The position numbers were made by a program, and so were the translations under genes. From Campylobacter concisus (lineage in GTDB: Bacteria > Campylobacterota > Campylobacteria > Campylobacterales > Campylobacteraceae), in contig NZ_PIQX01000003.1 in NCBI RefSeq assembly GCF_003049085.1, forward strand, positions 186,001 to 250,000: a stretch of DNA of 64,000 bases. Direction: 5' to 3'. Positions 53,495-62,600 of the stretch are shown here, in pieces (the first letter of the stretch is position 1; the number at the start of each line of letters is the position of its first letter). The notes under the pieces are model-generated. The model saw nothing but the letters and a program-made list of their open reading frames with translations. It did no database searches and was not told where the DNA came from.

Positions 53495-53539
53495 TTGTAA
53501 ATTCTTATAAAACTAATGGGATAAATTCTCTCCTCTTAT

Positions 53540-53551
53540 TGACATATGTCA
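53540..53551. promoter_or_regulatory. Dnr/Fnr-type operator upstream of the NO reductase
   Basis: TGACATATGTCA is a perfect 12-bp palindrome; in context it reads TTGAC-ATAT-GTCAT, one base from the Dnr/NnrR consensus TTGAC-N4-GTCAA. It is centred 67 bp before the start codon. If GATAAA at 53573-53578 is the -10, the operator centre falls near -40, the class II activator position. Confidence 0.6.
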
Positions 53552-53612
53552 TTATTTGCTTTTTTAAAATGAGATAAACTTCGCCTTAAAATTTTTAAAA
53601 AAAGGAGAATCA

Positions 53613-55844
53613 ATGCGTGAATACAAAAAGTATTGGCTAGCACTTGTTGCAGTACTAGTAATTTGCTTTAGTATTTTAGGCTACTACGGCGTTGAAGTTT
53701 ATAGAAGCTCGCCACCAGTTGTAAATTTTACAGATGAGAATGGCAATGTCGTGATCGACAAAGAGAGCATCTATAAAGGTCAAGAGGCCTGGCAAAGCAT
53801 AGGAGGTATGCAAGTTGGCTCTGTTTGGGGACACGGCGCATATCAAGCACCTGATTGGAGTGCGGACTGGCTTCACAAAGAGTTAGTTATATTTTTAGAG
53901 TTAAAAGCAGATGAAATTTACCACTCAAAATATGCTGACTTAAATGATGAGCAAAAAGCAAATCTAAAAGTTCTACTTAAAAAAGAATACCGGGAAAATG
54001 GCGTAAAAGACGATAAAATCGTACTTAGCAGCGATAGATTAAAGGCTATGAAACAAGTAAGCCAAGAGTATTCATCACTTTTTGGAAATGACCCTAAGTT
54101 TAAATCTTTAAGAGAAGCTTATGCGATGAAAGAAAATACTCTTCCAAATGCTTCTGATAGAGATGATCTTAATAACTTTTTCTTCTGGTCAGCCTGGGCA
54201 ACCGCAGCAAATAGACCTAATAGCGATGCTACATATACAAATAACTGGCCACATGAGCCACTAATCGATAATGTACCAACAAGCGAAAATATTTTTTGGT
54301 CAATCGCAAGCGTTGTAATACTTATTGCTGGTATTGGATTTCTTGTTTGGTTTAGCTCTTTTTATGGCAAAAAAGATGATGAAAAATTGGAAGCTATTAG
54401 CGAAGATCCGCTTAGTAAATTAAGCCTAACTCCATCTCAAAAAGCTCTTAAAAAATATCTTTTTGTGACTTTGGCTCTTTTTGCATTCCAAATTTTAATA
54501 GGCGGCTTTACAGCTCATTATACAGTAGAAGGACAGGAATTTTACGGTATAAATTTATCAGCCTATATTCCTTATTCACTTGCTAGAACATGGCACATTC
54601 AGGCTAGTATCTTCTGGATTGCGACAGGATTTTTAGCAGGCGGTCTTTTCCTAGCGCCTATTATAAATGGCGGTAAAGATCCAAAATTCCAAAAGCTTGG
54701 CGTAGATTTATTATTTTACGCATTACTAATCCTTGTGGTTGGCAGTTTTGCTGGTGAGTATTTAGCGATCGCAAATATTATGCCTATAAATTTAAGCTTC
54801 TGGTTTGGACACCAAGGATACGAATATATCGAGCTTGGACGTGTTTGGCAAATTATTTTATTTGTTGGCCTTGTCATTTGGATGCTACTTTTACTTCGCG
54901 GATTTATCGGCGGATTTAAGAACAAAGGTGATAAAAATTTACTTGCTATCTTCGCAGCTTCAGCTGTTGCAGTTGGATTATTTTACGGAGCAGGATTATT
55001 TTACGGTCAAAGAAGCCCACTTCCAGTGATGGAATACTGGCGCTGGTGGGTTGTACACCTTTGGGTTGAAGGCTTTTTTGAGGTATTTGCTACCGCTTCA
55101 CTTGCTTTTGTGTTTGTTAGTCTTGGTCTTGTTTCAAAGAGATTTGCTACGTTTTCAACACTTGCGAGTGCATCACTTTTCTTAGTAGGCGGAATTCCAG
55201 GAACTTTCCACCACTTATATTTTGCGGGCACTACAACACCTATAATGGCAGTTGGCGCTAGCTTCTCAGCACTTGAGGTAGTTCCTCTTGTATTGCTTGG
55301 CGCTGAAGCTTATGAACACTACAGACTTCAGTTTGCTCAAACTTGGGCTAAGACATTAAAATGGCCACTTTACTGCTTTATCGCAGTTGCTTTCTGGAAT
55401 ATGCTAGGCGCTGGTGTATTTGGATTTTTAATCAATCCTCCGATTTCACTATTTTATATCCAAGGCCTAAATACGACTCCAGTTCACGGACATGCTGCGC
55501 TATTTGGTGTTTATGGATTTTTGGCACTTGGATTTGTTTGGCTAGTAGCTACTTATCTATTCAAAGGTCAAGAATTTGATGAAAAACTTATGAAAGTAGG
55601 TTTTTGGGGCTTAAATATAGGTCTTATGCTAATGATCGTGCTTTCACTACTTCCAATAGGAATTTATCAAGCATTTGCAAGCCTAGAGCATGGTATGTGG
55701 TATGCAAGAAGCGCTGAGCTTTTACAACAATCACACTTACAAAATTTAAGATGGGTAAGAATGATTGGCGATACGATTTTAATAATCGGTGGAATCAGCT
55801 TCCTTGCACAACTTCTAAAATTTATGCTTAATAAAAAAGCTTAA
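53613..55844 (+). CDS. norZ: Quinol-dependent nitric oxide reductase (qNor, NorZ-type)
   Basis: Reduces NO to N2O with quinol; probably NO detoxification or respiration. The 743-residue single-chain enzyme starts with one helix, a periplasmic domain (residues ~40-225, standing in for NorC but without heme c), and then about 13 helices of heme-copper-oxidase type. Heme/FeB ligand positions are visible: H328 (ARTWHIQAS), H482 and E486 (VVHLWVEGFFE), H533-H534 (TFHHLYFAG), and H625/H627 (PVHGHAALFG). AAAGGAG precedes the ATG. It is followed by a terminator and a DUF1523 gene. Confidence 0.94.
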   Translation: MREYKKYWLALVAVLVICFSILGYYGVEVYRSSPPVVNFTDENGNVVIDKESIYKGQEAWQSIGGMQVGSVWGHGAYQAPDWSADWLHKELVIFLELKADEIYHSKYADLNDEQKANLKVLLKKEYRENGVKDDKIVLSSDRLKAMKQVSQEYSSLFGNDPKFKSLREAYAMKENTLPNASDRDDLNNFFFWSAWATAANRPNSDATYTNNWPHEPLIDNVPTSENIFWSIASVVILIAGIGFLVWFSSFYGKKDDEKLEAISEDPLSKLSLTPSQKALKKYLFVTLALFAFQILIGGFTAHYTVEGQEFYGINLSAYIPYSLARTWHIQASIFWIATGFLAGGLFLAPIINGGKDPKFQKLGVDLLFYALLILVVGSFAGEYLAIANIMPINLSFWFGHQGYEYIELGRVWQIILFVGLVIWMLLLLRGFIGGFKNKGDKNLLAIFAASAVAVGLFYGAGLFYGQRSPLPVMEYWRWWVVHLWVEGFFEVFATASLAFVFVSLGLVSKRFATFSTLASASLFLVGGIPGTFHHLYFAGTTTPIMAVGASFSALEVVPLVLLGAEAYEHYRLQFAQTWAKTLKWPLYCFIAVAFWNMLGAGVFGFLINPPISLFYIQGLNTTPVHGHAALFGVYGFLALGFVWLVATYLFKGQEFDEKLMKVGFWGLNIGLMLMIVLSLLPIGIYQAFASLEHGMWYARSAELLQQSHLQNLRWVRMIGDTILIIGGISFLAQLLKFMLNKKA

Positions 55845-55847
55845 AAT

Positions 55848-55870
55848 TAAAGGGGTATTTTGCCCCTTTA
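55848..55870 (+). terminator. Terminator after the NO reductase gene
   Basis: TAAAGGGG-TATTTTG-CCCCTTTA, an 8-bp stem beginning 3 bases after the stop codon. The DUF1523 gene follows within 50 bases, so read-through is possible. Confidence 0.65.
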
Positions 55871-55915
55871 TTAAGCTATCTTTTCATAAAATAACGCAAA
55901 TTTAAAAGGAAAGAA

Positions 55916-56458
55916 ATGATTACATTTTTTAAAAGAATTTGCGTTATTTTTATTGTACTCTTACACGCTTTTTTGGCTCTTGTAGTTGATTATTCGTTTC
56001 CACACTATGCAAATGTGCAAATCACGGGTGGCGATGTCAAACGTATGGACAAAGATGGTATCATCGACGCTAAAAATCCGGCAGATGGTCCTACCAGAGA
56101 TGTTTATTTTATCTATACTAAAGATTCTAATAATTCAAATAAAGTCATGGCTTATAGAAATGAAGATACTGCATGGGGATTTCCGTTTTATTTTAAATTT
56201 AACTCAGCTGATGTACAAGCCAAGGCCCAGGGCTTTGCAAATAGCGATAAAAACGTAACTGTAAAATATTATGGATATAGAATTTCTATGCTTCAAGAGT
56301 TTAGAAATGTCATCTCACTAAAAGAGAGCGGTACTGATACTAGTTGGCCGGTAGCTAGCTATGTATTTTACTTTATCTTGTTTATCTCGCTAATCATTTG
56401 GATAAGAAAGATAAATAAGGCCTTTAGACCAAAAACTAGTGAAAATTTAGAGAAATAG
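55916..56458 (+). CDS. DUF1523-family membrane protein
   Basis: A 180-residue protein with membrane helices at both ends (ICVIFIVLLHAFLALVV and VFYFILFISLIIWI) and a periplasmic domain containing the DUF1523 hallmarks: QITGGDVKRMDKDG, TRDVYFIYTKD, and YRNEDTAWGFPFYFKFNSADVQAKAQ. The family has no known function. AAAGGAAAG is upstream of the ATG. Its position directly after the NO reductase suggests a related role, which I infer only from neighbourhood. Confidence 0.8.
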   Translation: MITFFKRICVIFIVLLHAFLALVVDYSFPHYANVQITGGDVKRMDKDGIIDAKNPADGPTRDVYFIYTKDSNNSNKVMAYRNEDTAWGFPFYFKFNSADVQAKAQGFANSDKNVTVKYYGYRISMLQEFRNVISLKESGTDTSWPVASYVFYFILFISLIIWIRKINKAFRPKTSENLEK

Positions 56459-56496
56459 ATTACATTTGTTTTAGCTATTTGATATTTTAAAAATCA

Positions 56497-56520
56497 AAAA
56501 GAGAGCCTTGTCTCTCTTTT
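56497..56520 (+). terminator. Terminator after the DUF1523 gene
   Basis: AAAAGAGAG-(6)-CTCTCTTTT, a 9-bp stem ending in a T tract, 38 bases beyond the stop codon. Confidence 0.75.
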
Positions 56521-56575
56521 ATCTTTAAAAATTTCTAGTGTTATCAAGTATTTTTAGCTCATTTGCTCTGTTGTA

Positions 56576-56860
56576 TTATTTGTCACATTCATCTACGTTT
56601 TTCCAGCTTGTAAAGTAAAATTCCACGTCCAGATGCTTAAAATTATTTTTAAGAAAACCGCCCACTTTTTTATGGCATGTAATTCTTTGCCTTGCCATTC
56701 ATCAGTTGTAACCTAGTTTATGTCGTTAAATTTAGCTCGCCAAGATCTTCTAAAATGACTCGCACGAAAGCCACCTTGTATCTACGTCTATCTCACGCAA
56801 GGATATCTATTCTATTTTTGAAAATTTTAAGCCATTTGCTGGCGTATCAGTTTTTGTAAC
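56576..56860 (-). pseudogene. Probable decayed gene remnant
   Basis: On the minus strand one frame reads VTTDEWQGKELHAIKKWAVF and breaks off. A second frame continues in register with FLKNNFKHLDVEFYFTSW, ending at a stop near 56576. The two overlap in the DNA for KKWAVFLK, so a single frameshift would join them into one coding-like stretch. Further upstream other stops interrupt the frame. Neither fragment has a ribosome binding site. I do not recognise the protein. It fills the 390-bp gap between the DUF1523 gene and hpf. Confidence 0.4.
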
Positions 56861-56911
56861 AGGATTTTTTAGATTTCAGAAAGAAATTTTATAGTGAATT
56901 AGCATAAATTT

Positions 56912-56931
56912 TAGGGGCAAAGATGCCCCTA
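56912..56931 (-). terminator. Terminator after hpf
   Basis: TAGGGGC-AAAGAT-GCCCCTA, a 7-bp GC-rich stem just beyond the hpf stop codon on the leftward strand. Confidence 0.75.
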
Positions 56932-56934
56932 TTT

Positions 56935-57462
56935 TTAGTAAAGACCGAAAGTTCCGTCTGTTCTTTTGTAGATCACACGCATTTTTGCGTCAACGTCGTT
57001 AAATACATAAAATTGTTTATCACTTGATTTTAGTTTCTCAAGTGCCTCTTCGACTTCAAGTGGTTTATAAATTTCAAGCTCCATAGGCACTATCTCCTCG
57101 ACACCCTCTATCTTTTCTTCACCTATTCTTGAGCGAAATTCTTTGTCGTCAGCCTTACCTTTTACGGTAAATTTCTTATCATGCTCTCTTCTTAAAACTT
57201 TTGATGCTTTTTCGATAGCAAGATCGATCGCAGCGTAAAGGTCTTTATCTTTTTGGCGAACGACTATCGTATCTTTATGGGCCATATTTAGAGAAAATTC
57301 TGCATTAAAGCCTTTTTTTCCTTGTTTTTCATCGGCTGCTACAACACATCTTGCTGAGATGATGTCGAGATTGTATTTGCCAAGCGTATCAAAAGCGTCT
57401 TGGATATAGTTTTTGATTGGCTCTGTTAGCTCAAATTGTTTTCCTACAATGCTTATGTTCAT
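56935..57462 (-). CDS. hpf: Ribosome hibernation promoting factor, long form
   Basis: A 175-residue protein that inactivates ribosomes in stationary phase. The N-terminal domain (1-~105) has the HPF/YfiA fold (MNISIVGKQFELTEPIKNYIQDAF, KQGKKGFNAEFSLNMAHKD, DLYAAIDLAIEKASKVLRREHDK). The C-terminal domain (~115-175; VEEALEKLKSSDKQFYVFNDVDAKMRVIYKRTDGTFGLY) dimerises two ribosomes into 100S particles in long-form proteins. GGAG precedes the ATG. Confidence 0.93.
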   Translation of the reverse strand: MNISIVGKQFELTEPIKNYIQDAFDTLGKYNLDIISARCVVAADEKQGKKGFNAEFSLNMAHKDTIVVRQKDKDLYAAIDLAIEKASKVLRREHDKKFTVKGKADDKEFRSRIGEEKIEGVEEIVPMELEIYKPLEVEEALEKLKSSDKQFYVFNDVDAKMRVIYKRTDGTFGLY

Positions 57463-57542
57463 CGTAATCTCCTTTATAGAAAGTAAGATGATTATAACAC
57501 GCTAAAACTAAAAACAAATTAAACTAAAATCTTTATAAAATT

Positions 57543-57965
57543 TTAAAGTTTCTGAAGAGTTCGTTTGTGAAAATTTATAGGATTTGGCGTTTTTTTATCT
57601 TTTGATGTTACAAAAACATCAAAGATCATGTTGCCAGTACTTGCGACTCCCTCAGTGCCAGGCATGATGGTCGGTGGAGTGCATATGCCGATATCGCCAA
57701 AGTAAGTTATTTTTACTTTAAAGTCGAACATATCGTTAAATTCTCCATTTACTTTATCTAAGCATTTGTTTGAGAAATCGGTTCTAAAAATTTCAAACAT
57801 CGCATACTCTGCTGCTGCTTGAGCAACGAGCTGCGCTTGCTCTCTTAGATAAATTTCACTGCTTTGTCTAGCTGATGTGCTAGCTATCGAAAGGGCAAGA
57901 GTGCTAATAGAAGCTGCTACAACTAGAAAAAATATCGCTGCTATTAACGTAAATCCTCTTCTCAT
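57543..57965 (-). CDS. Minor pseudopilin-like protein (MshP-like)
   Basis: A 140-residue protein with a class III/type IV prepilin start: MRRGFTLIAAIFFLVVAASISTLAL, with cleavage after G4 and then a hydrophobic helix. It lacks the Glu5 usual for major pilins (FTLIA). The segment LREQAQLVAQAAAEYAMFEIFR resembles the MshP pattern (R-A-x-x-A-A-Q-S-G-x-E-W-A). Two cysteines (C69, near C98) may form a disulphide. It is last of a four-gene run and overlaps the preceding gene by one base. Confidence 0.72.
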   Translation of the reverse strand: MRRGFTLIAAIFFLVVAASISTLALSIASTSARQSSEIYLREQAQLVAQAAAEYAMFEIFRTDFSNKCLDKVNGEFNDMFDFKVKITYFGDIGICTPPTIMPGTEGVASTGNMIFDVFVTSKDKKTPNPINFHKRTLQKL

Positions 57966-58987
57966 TAATACACTGCCTTTGATTTACAAATGGTTATTTC
58001 TGATTTTTCTGCTTTAAGGCAAAGCTTTAGCGCGATGACACCATTTTTTTCTGTAAAGACAAATCTTGTTACGTGTTTAGCTAGTGTTGCACTTTCAGCT
58101 TTGATATCCTTTGTAGATGTCGAGCTAAATTTTTTAAAGCCTTCATTTAGCCATGGCCTATAGTTGTAGTAAATTTTAAGGTCAAAAGAGCCATTTTGTA
58201 TATCCTCGGCACTTTGCTCAGCTGGCGCTATGGCAATGGCTGTGTAAGCTAGCTTATACTGTTCTGAAATTTTTTTATTTTTAAAATCACTTGAAATCTT
58301 AAGCGTGTCGATTGATTGTATGCCAACTTTTGCGATATCTAAGTGCCTTTGGTCTAAATTTTCTTGATAGCCAAAACTACTACCAACTCTATAAAGTATG
58401 CTAGAAAATATCGCTACTAAACCACCATTTTCATTATCGGCGTTTATACACCTAGAACCGCTATTTACATCTTCTTCATTGCTATCATTTTCGCAGGTCA
58501 AGTCCATTACGCCGTTTCTAAAAGCATCATTAAATTTGCTTCCAGGGCTTTTTAGTCCATTTGCAACAGAGCTATTTGCAAGATCTACATATCCGCTATA
58601 TATGCCTTCTTCGATGATAGGATCTCCGTTAGTATCATCTCCTTTATATTCGTTTATGCCATCAAATAACTCATAAGCAGCTGGGATAAATTCTAAAATT
58701 TCAAAGTCACTACTTAAATTTACGCCACTATCATTTAGAGCTAGATAATCTCCATTTTTTTTTCTAGCGATAACGCTTTGTTTGATTCTGTGGCTAAGTA
58801 GCATTGAAATTTGCTCTAGAGCGATTTCGCTTTGTGTTTCTAGTTCGTTTATTACTTTGCTTTGAAAATAGTTTTGATATAAATTCATAAGCGTGTTAAA
58901 GCTCATAAGTGAGATAACGCCAAGTACGGTGATGACTATTATTAACTCAATTAATGTAAAAGCTTTTTTTGTTTTTTTCATTTCCAT
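57965..58987 (-). CDS. Minor pseudopilin-like protein (MshO-like)
   Basis: A 340-residue protein with a clear prepilin peptidase site, KKAFTLIELIIVITVLGVISLMSF, and Glu5 present. The large C-terminal globular part has four cysteines (LTCENDS, SRCINAD, KLCLKAE, ITICKS). Length and order suggest the MshO position of MSHA pilus operons, or a GspJ/GspK-type minor pseudopilin. It overlaps the upstream gene by ten bases. The start could be either of two close Met codons; cleavage makes this unimportant. Confidence 0.75.
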   Translation of the reverse strand: MEMKKTKKAFTLIELIIVITVLGVISLMSFNTLMNLYQNYFQSKVINELETQSEIALEQISMLLSHRIKQSVIARKKNGDYLALNDSGVNLSSDFEILEFIPAAYELFDGINEYKGDDTNGDPIIEEGIYSGYVDLANSSVANGLKSPGSKFNDAFRNGVMDLTCENDSNEEDVNSGSRCINADNENGGLVAIFSSILYRVGSSFGYQENLDQRHLDIAKVGIQSIDTLKISSDFKNKKISEQYKLAYTAIAIAPAEQSAEDIQNGSFDLKIYYNYRPWLNEGFKKFSSTSTKDIKAESATLAKHVTRFVFTEKNGVIALKLCLKAEKSEITICKSKAVY

Positions 58988-59673
58988 TCTTTTACACTTA
59001 GAGTGCTACTTTCACCTATGTTAAAGGCATATCCATAAAGTACGCTTTTGCTCTCTTTTGTAGTTTTCATAGTCGTATCTAGCTTTATCTGTAAAACGTC
59101 GTTATCGTTTAAAGGAGTGCTAACTACAAATTTATCAGCTCTATTTGTTATAGTTGGAGTCGTTTCTGTATCTATGATAAAGTCGCGTTTAGTGGTACTG
59201 GCAGTTGGTGAGATGGATTTTTGAGTATTGAAATTTTTGATAGATTTTACTTTAAAATTTACGCTTTTGATTGATTCTGGAAGCTTTGAATCACTAGGCC
59301 TTGTAGCACATGCAGATGAATTTTGTACCGGATACGCAAGTATCCTATGTCCTTCTCCTTTTACACCGCTTTTTTCATAAAAATCCGGATTTGCCCCTTG
59401 ATCGCAGATAATAAGAGGAAAAATTATAGCCTCTTGAGTGGTTATAGATGATGGCATGGTGTTTTTACCGGCTATTAAGACTTGATCACTAAATGGTGCT
59501 TTTAATATTAATGACATATAAGTTTTAGCGTTCATTAGTCCTTCTTGCATTAAGGACTGCTCGCTTAAATTTGAAGTAGTTCTTACTGCTAGTGGCAGGC
59601 TTGCACTTACTATGGCTACTACAAGCACTGACAAGATAAGCTCTATCAATGAAAAGCCACCTCTTTTTACCAC
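58978..59673 (-). CDS. Minor pseudopilin-like protein (MshD-like)
   Basis: A 231-residue protein with prepilin motif KRGGFSLIELILSVLVVAIVSASLPLAV and Glu5. The globular domain carries two cysteines (LIICDQGAN, SACATRPSD) and is otherwise mostly beta. It resembles the MshD class by length and by position between the large secreted protein and the MshO-like gene. It overlaps the upstream large gene by seven bases. Confidence 0.75.
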   Translation of the reverse strand: MVKRGGFSLIELILSVLVVAIVSASLPLAVRTTSNLSEQSLMQEGLMNAKTYMSLILKAPFSDQVLIAGKNTMPSSITTQEAIIFPLIICDQGANPDFYEKSGVKGEGHRILAYPVQNSSACATRPSDSKLPESIKSVNFKVKSIKNFNTQKSISPTASTTKRDFIIDTETTPTITNRADKFVVSTPLNDNDVLQIKLDTTMKTTKESKSVLYGYAFNIGESSTLSVKEWK

Positions 59674-62600
59674 TCTATTCTCCTGTTTGTCTTGTCGCTT
59701 ATATCTAGGTTACTATCACTATTAGATTTTACTCCTATAAAACCTCCAACTGCACCGCTTGTCTTATCCTCTATATTATTGCTCTTTAGGACTTTACCAG
59801 CCCATTCGCCATTTGGTACTAGAAAATTTAGATTGAAATTATTTGTTTCAGTTTTTTCATCAAATTCACTATAAAGAAGCCAGCTAGGTGCTCTCATTTT
59901 AGCCACATCAGTAACTGCTGAAGGGTTTCTTATAAAAATTATTTGCTCGCCATTGCTTATACTACTTACATCATTTCTTAAAACAGTGCCGCTGTAAGTG
60001 TTTGTAAAGCTAAAGTCGTGATAGTTAAGTACTCCTGCGCTATGTTTTGGATTGGTAGCCCAAAATGGTGCAGCTGGAAAGTCTTGCCACAGTTTGCCAT
60101 TATCTTTCATATAGATATTTTTATTGCATCCATCGCAGTAGGCACCATAATAAATTTTGGCATAAAAACCGCTATAAAGCCCTTCATAAAATGGTGCATA
60201 AACCCTACCAAAGTAAAATTTTGCTGTCGTTTCTGTTGCTGGTTTTTCATATTTTTTTACTGTATCGGTGCTATCTGACATGCCGCTAAAGCTAAAATCA
60301 TTACTTGAAATAGTAAAAGGATTTTTGGCATGATTTACTTTTCTTTCAAAATTAAAATATACTTCACCTTTGCCTACGCCATTTACAAAAGTGTTTTTCT
60401 CTACATAAAATGTTGATTTTGTGGCACTTGGATCTATTGCTTTTCTAGTATTTGAGCCAGGAATTTCAAAAAATAAAATTTCTTCATTTGCTTTTGCTAA
60501 TGTACCGGCATTGCCATCGTTATCTGTAAAATTTAAAGGAACTCTGTCTAACTTTATGTCAAAGTTCATATTTTTTGCATAGCAATCTTCATTATAAAGT
60601 TTTGCAGGATCATCGTTAAATAACCTGGCAGTTACTTCAAAGTCAAGCTTTGCTTTTTGTATGCCTTCATTATCAAGGTATGTTATATCGCTATCTTTTG
60701 TTATCTTTAACTTACTTATTTGTATATCTTTTGGCCTAAATAGATAATCTCTATTACCTTCTAGCTTTATACTACATCCGATCCTTCCTTCTTGAGCAGT
60801 ATCTTGTGATGGATCGTTGCTAATTGAGTTTTTTACACAATCATCAGCTCTTGATGGCGTATGTTGATCAGTTATTGTATAGTCTTTGTCTAATACATAA
60901 AAATATGTATCACCTATATCTGAGTAAGAAAAGCCAACAGGTCCACTTGACGTGTGACGGAAAATTTTACCCAATGCTTTATTTGGATCGTTAAAATCTA
61001 CGCTTAGTTTGTTCTCGCTCTCTATAATGCTAGGATCGCAGGTCGCACTATATGCTGGTACAAGTTTTATCTCTCCATTTGAGCCACTTATGTTGTTTGT
61101 ATAGCCATTTGCTAAGCCACTATCAAGAGGTTTCATAGCCGCAAGAGCAATATTATTATAAACTTTGCCGCCTATTAAAACATTGTTATTATTGATCGTG
61201 TTCTTGTCGGTATCCCATAGTCTAAAGTGACTTGGTCTTATGGCAAAATCATCTAATTTTTCGCATTCAACCTTTGTAGTATTTGTCACTGGATCAAGAT
61301 GAGAAATTCTAAATTTTACGCTTTTATAGGCTCTATCAATACTAATGCCTGACAACAAAATATCAGTTACGCCATTAAATGTTATATCTTGTTCATATAA
61401 ATTTGTTGGAGCACTGCAAGACTCAACCAACTCTACTTTTACATCTACTGGGGCATCTGGTACTTTTTTGTTGCCATCTGTATCATAGTTTGTGATATAG
61501 ACATTAAATGGCGTAGAAACGATTTTTGTTAGAAGTCTATTTTTAAATTTAGTTTTAAAAGCCGCTGAGCCATCGTCTTGTCTATTACTTGCGACGAAAT
61601 TATTTGGACTGGCACTAACGCCTAAAGTAATGTTGTAATTTTGATTGCTACATCTTCTTATGTATGTGTCATAGGGCTGTAAATTTATATCAGCATTTGC
61701 GACCGTCGCTTTGTAACTATTTGGCTCAAATTTAGACTTAAGGGTAGTTTCATATATAGCATAAGCGTAGTTGCCTTGATGAATTAGCATTTCTCCACCC
61801 TTATTTGCAGCCGCACCTTGTCCCAAATAAAAAGTTAAGTCATTTCCACTTAGTTGCTGCAAGCCTGTGTTGTCGTTATAGTGCACCTGTCCTGACATAG
61901 TAAGCAAGTCACTAGGCCCTTGTGATGCTTTATCTGCGTATATGTAAGTTGAGTTTGGATTATAAATTTGACTTGGATCTATTGTAGCTTTTAGAGCAAA
62001 GTCTTGGGCAGCTTCATTAGTATTATTTGTAACTTCAACGAAAGTTTTTAAAATAGTATTTGCTGGCACTACCGTCGGAGTATTTTCTTGCACCTTTGTA
62101 AAAGTACTATCGCTAGGTTTTTTCGCATAAATATATTCCATATAACAAACATCTGGCTTATATATACTAGTAGAAAAGCCAACTAGAGCTAAATTTATAC
62201 GGTCAGCACTTACAACATTGGCACCGCCTGAGCTCTTAATCGTTGTAACTGTAAATTTTATATCCGCTTCTTTTTGAGCATATGACATTTTGTCCGATAT
62301 ATCAAATATATCCAAGTCTGCTTGGGAGTGAAATTTTTTACCTGGATTTATAAGTTGTCCAAATTTTGTCATAGTTGAGTTAAACTGATCGCCTTGAGCA
62401 TTATATCCGCTGGTAATACTCTGATAGCTGCCACCATTTTTTATCTTGATATCTTCACCCTTTGTTTCTGGCTTGCCGCCAAATGAAAACATTGTGAGCG
62501 AAGCATCTATATTTCCTGCTTTTGGTGTGTAGATATTTTCAAATTTTACATCTATGGTTGAGCTCTTTACAGTACCAAATGGATCGCTTGACTTCATCCA

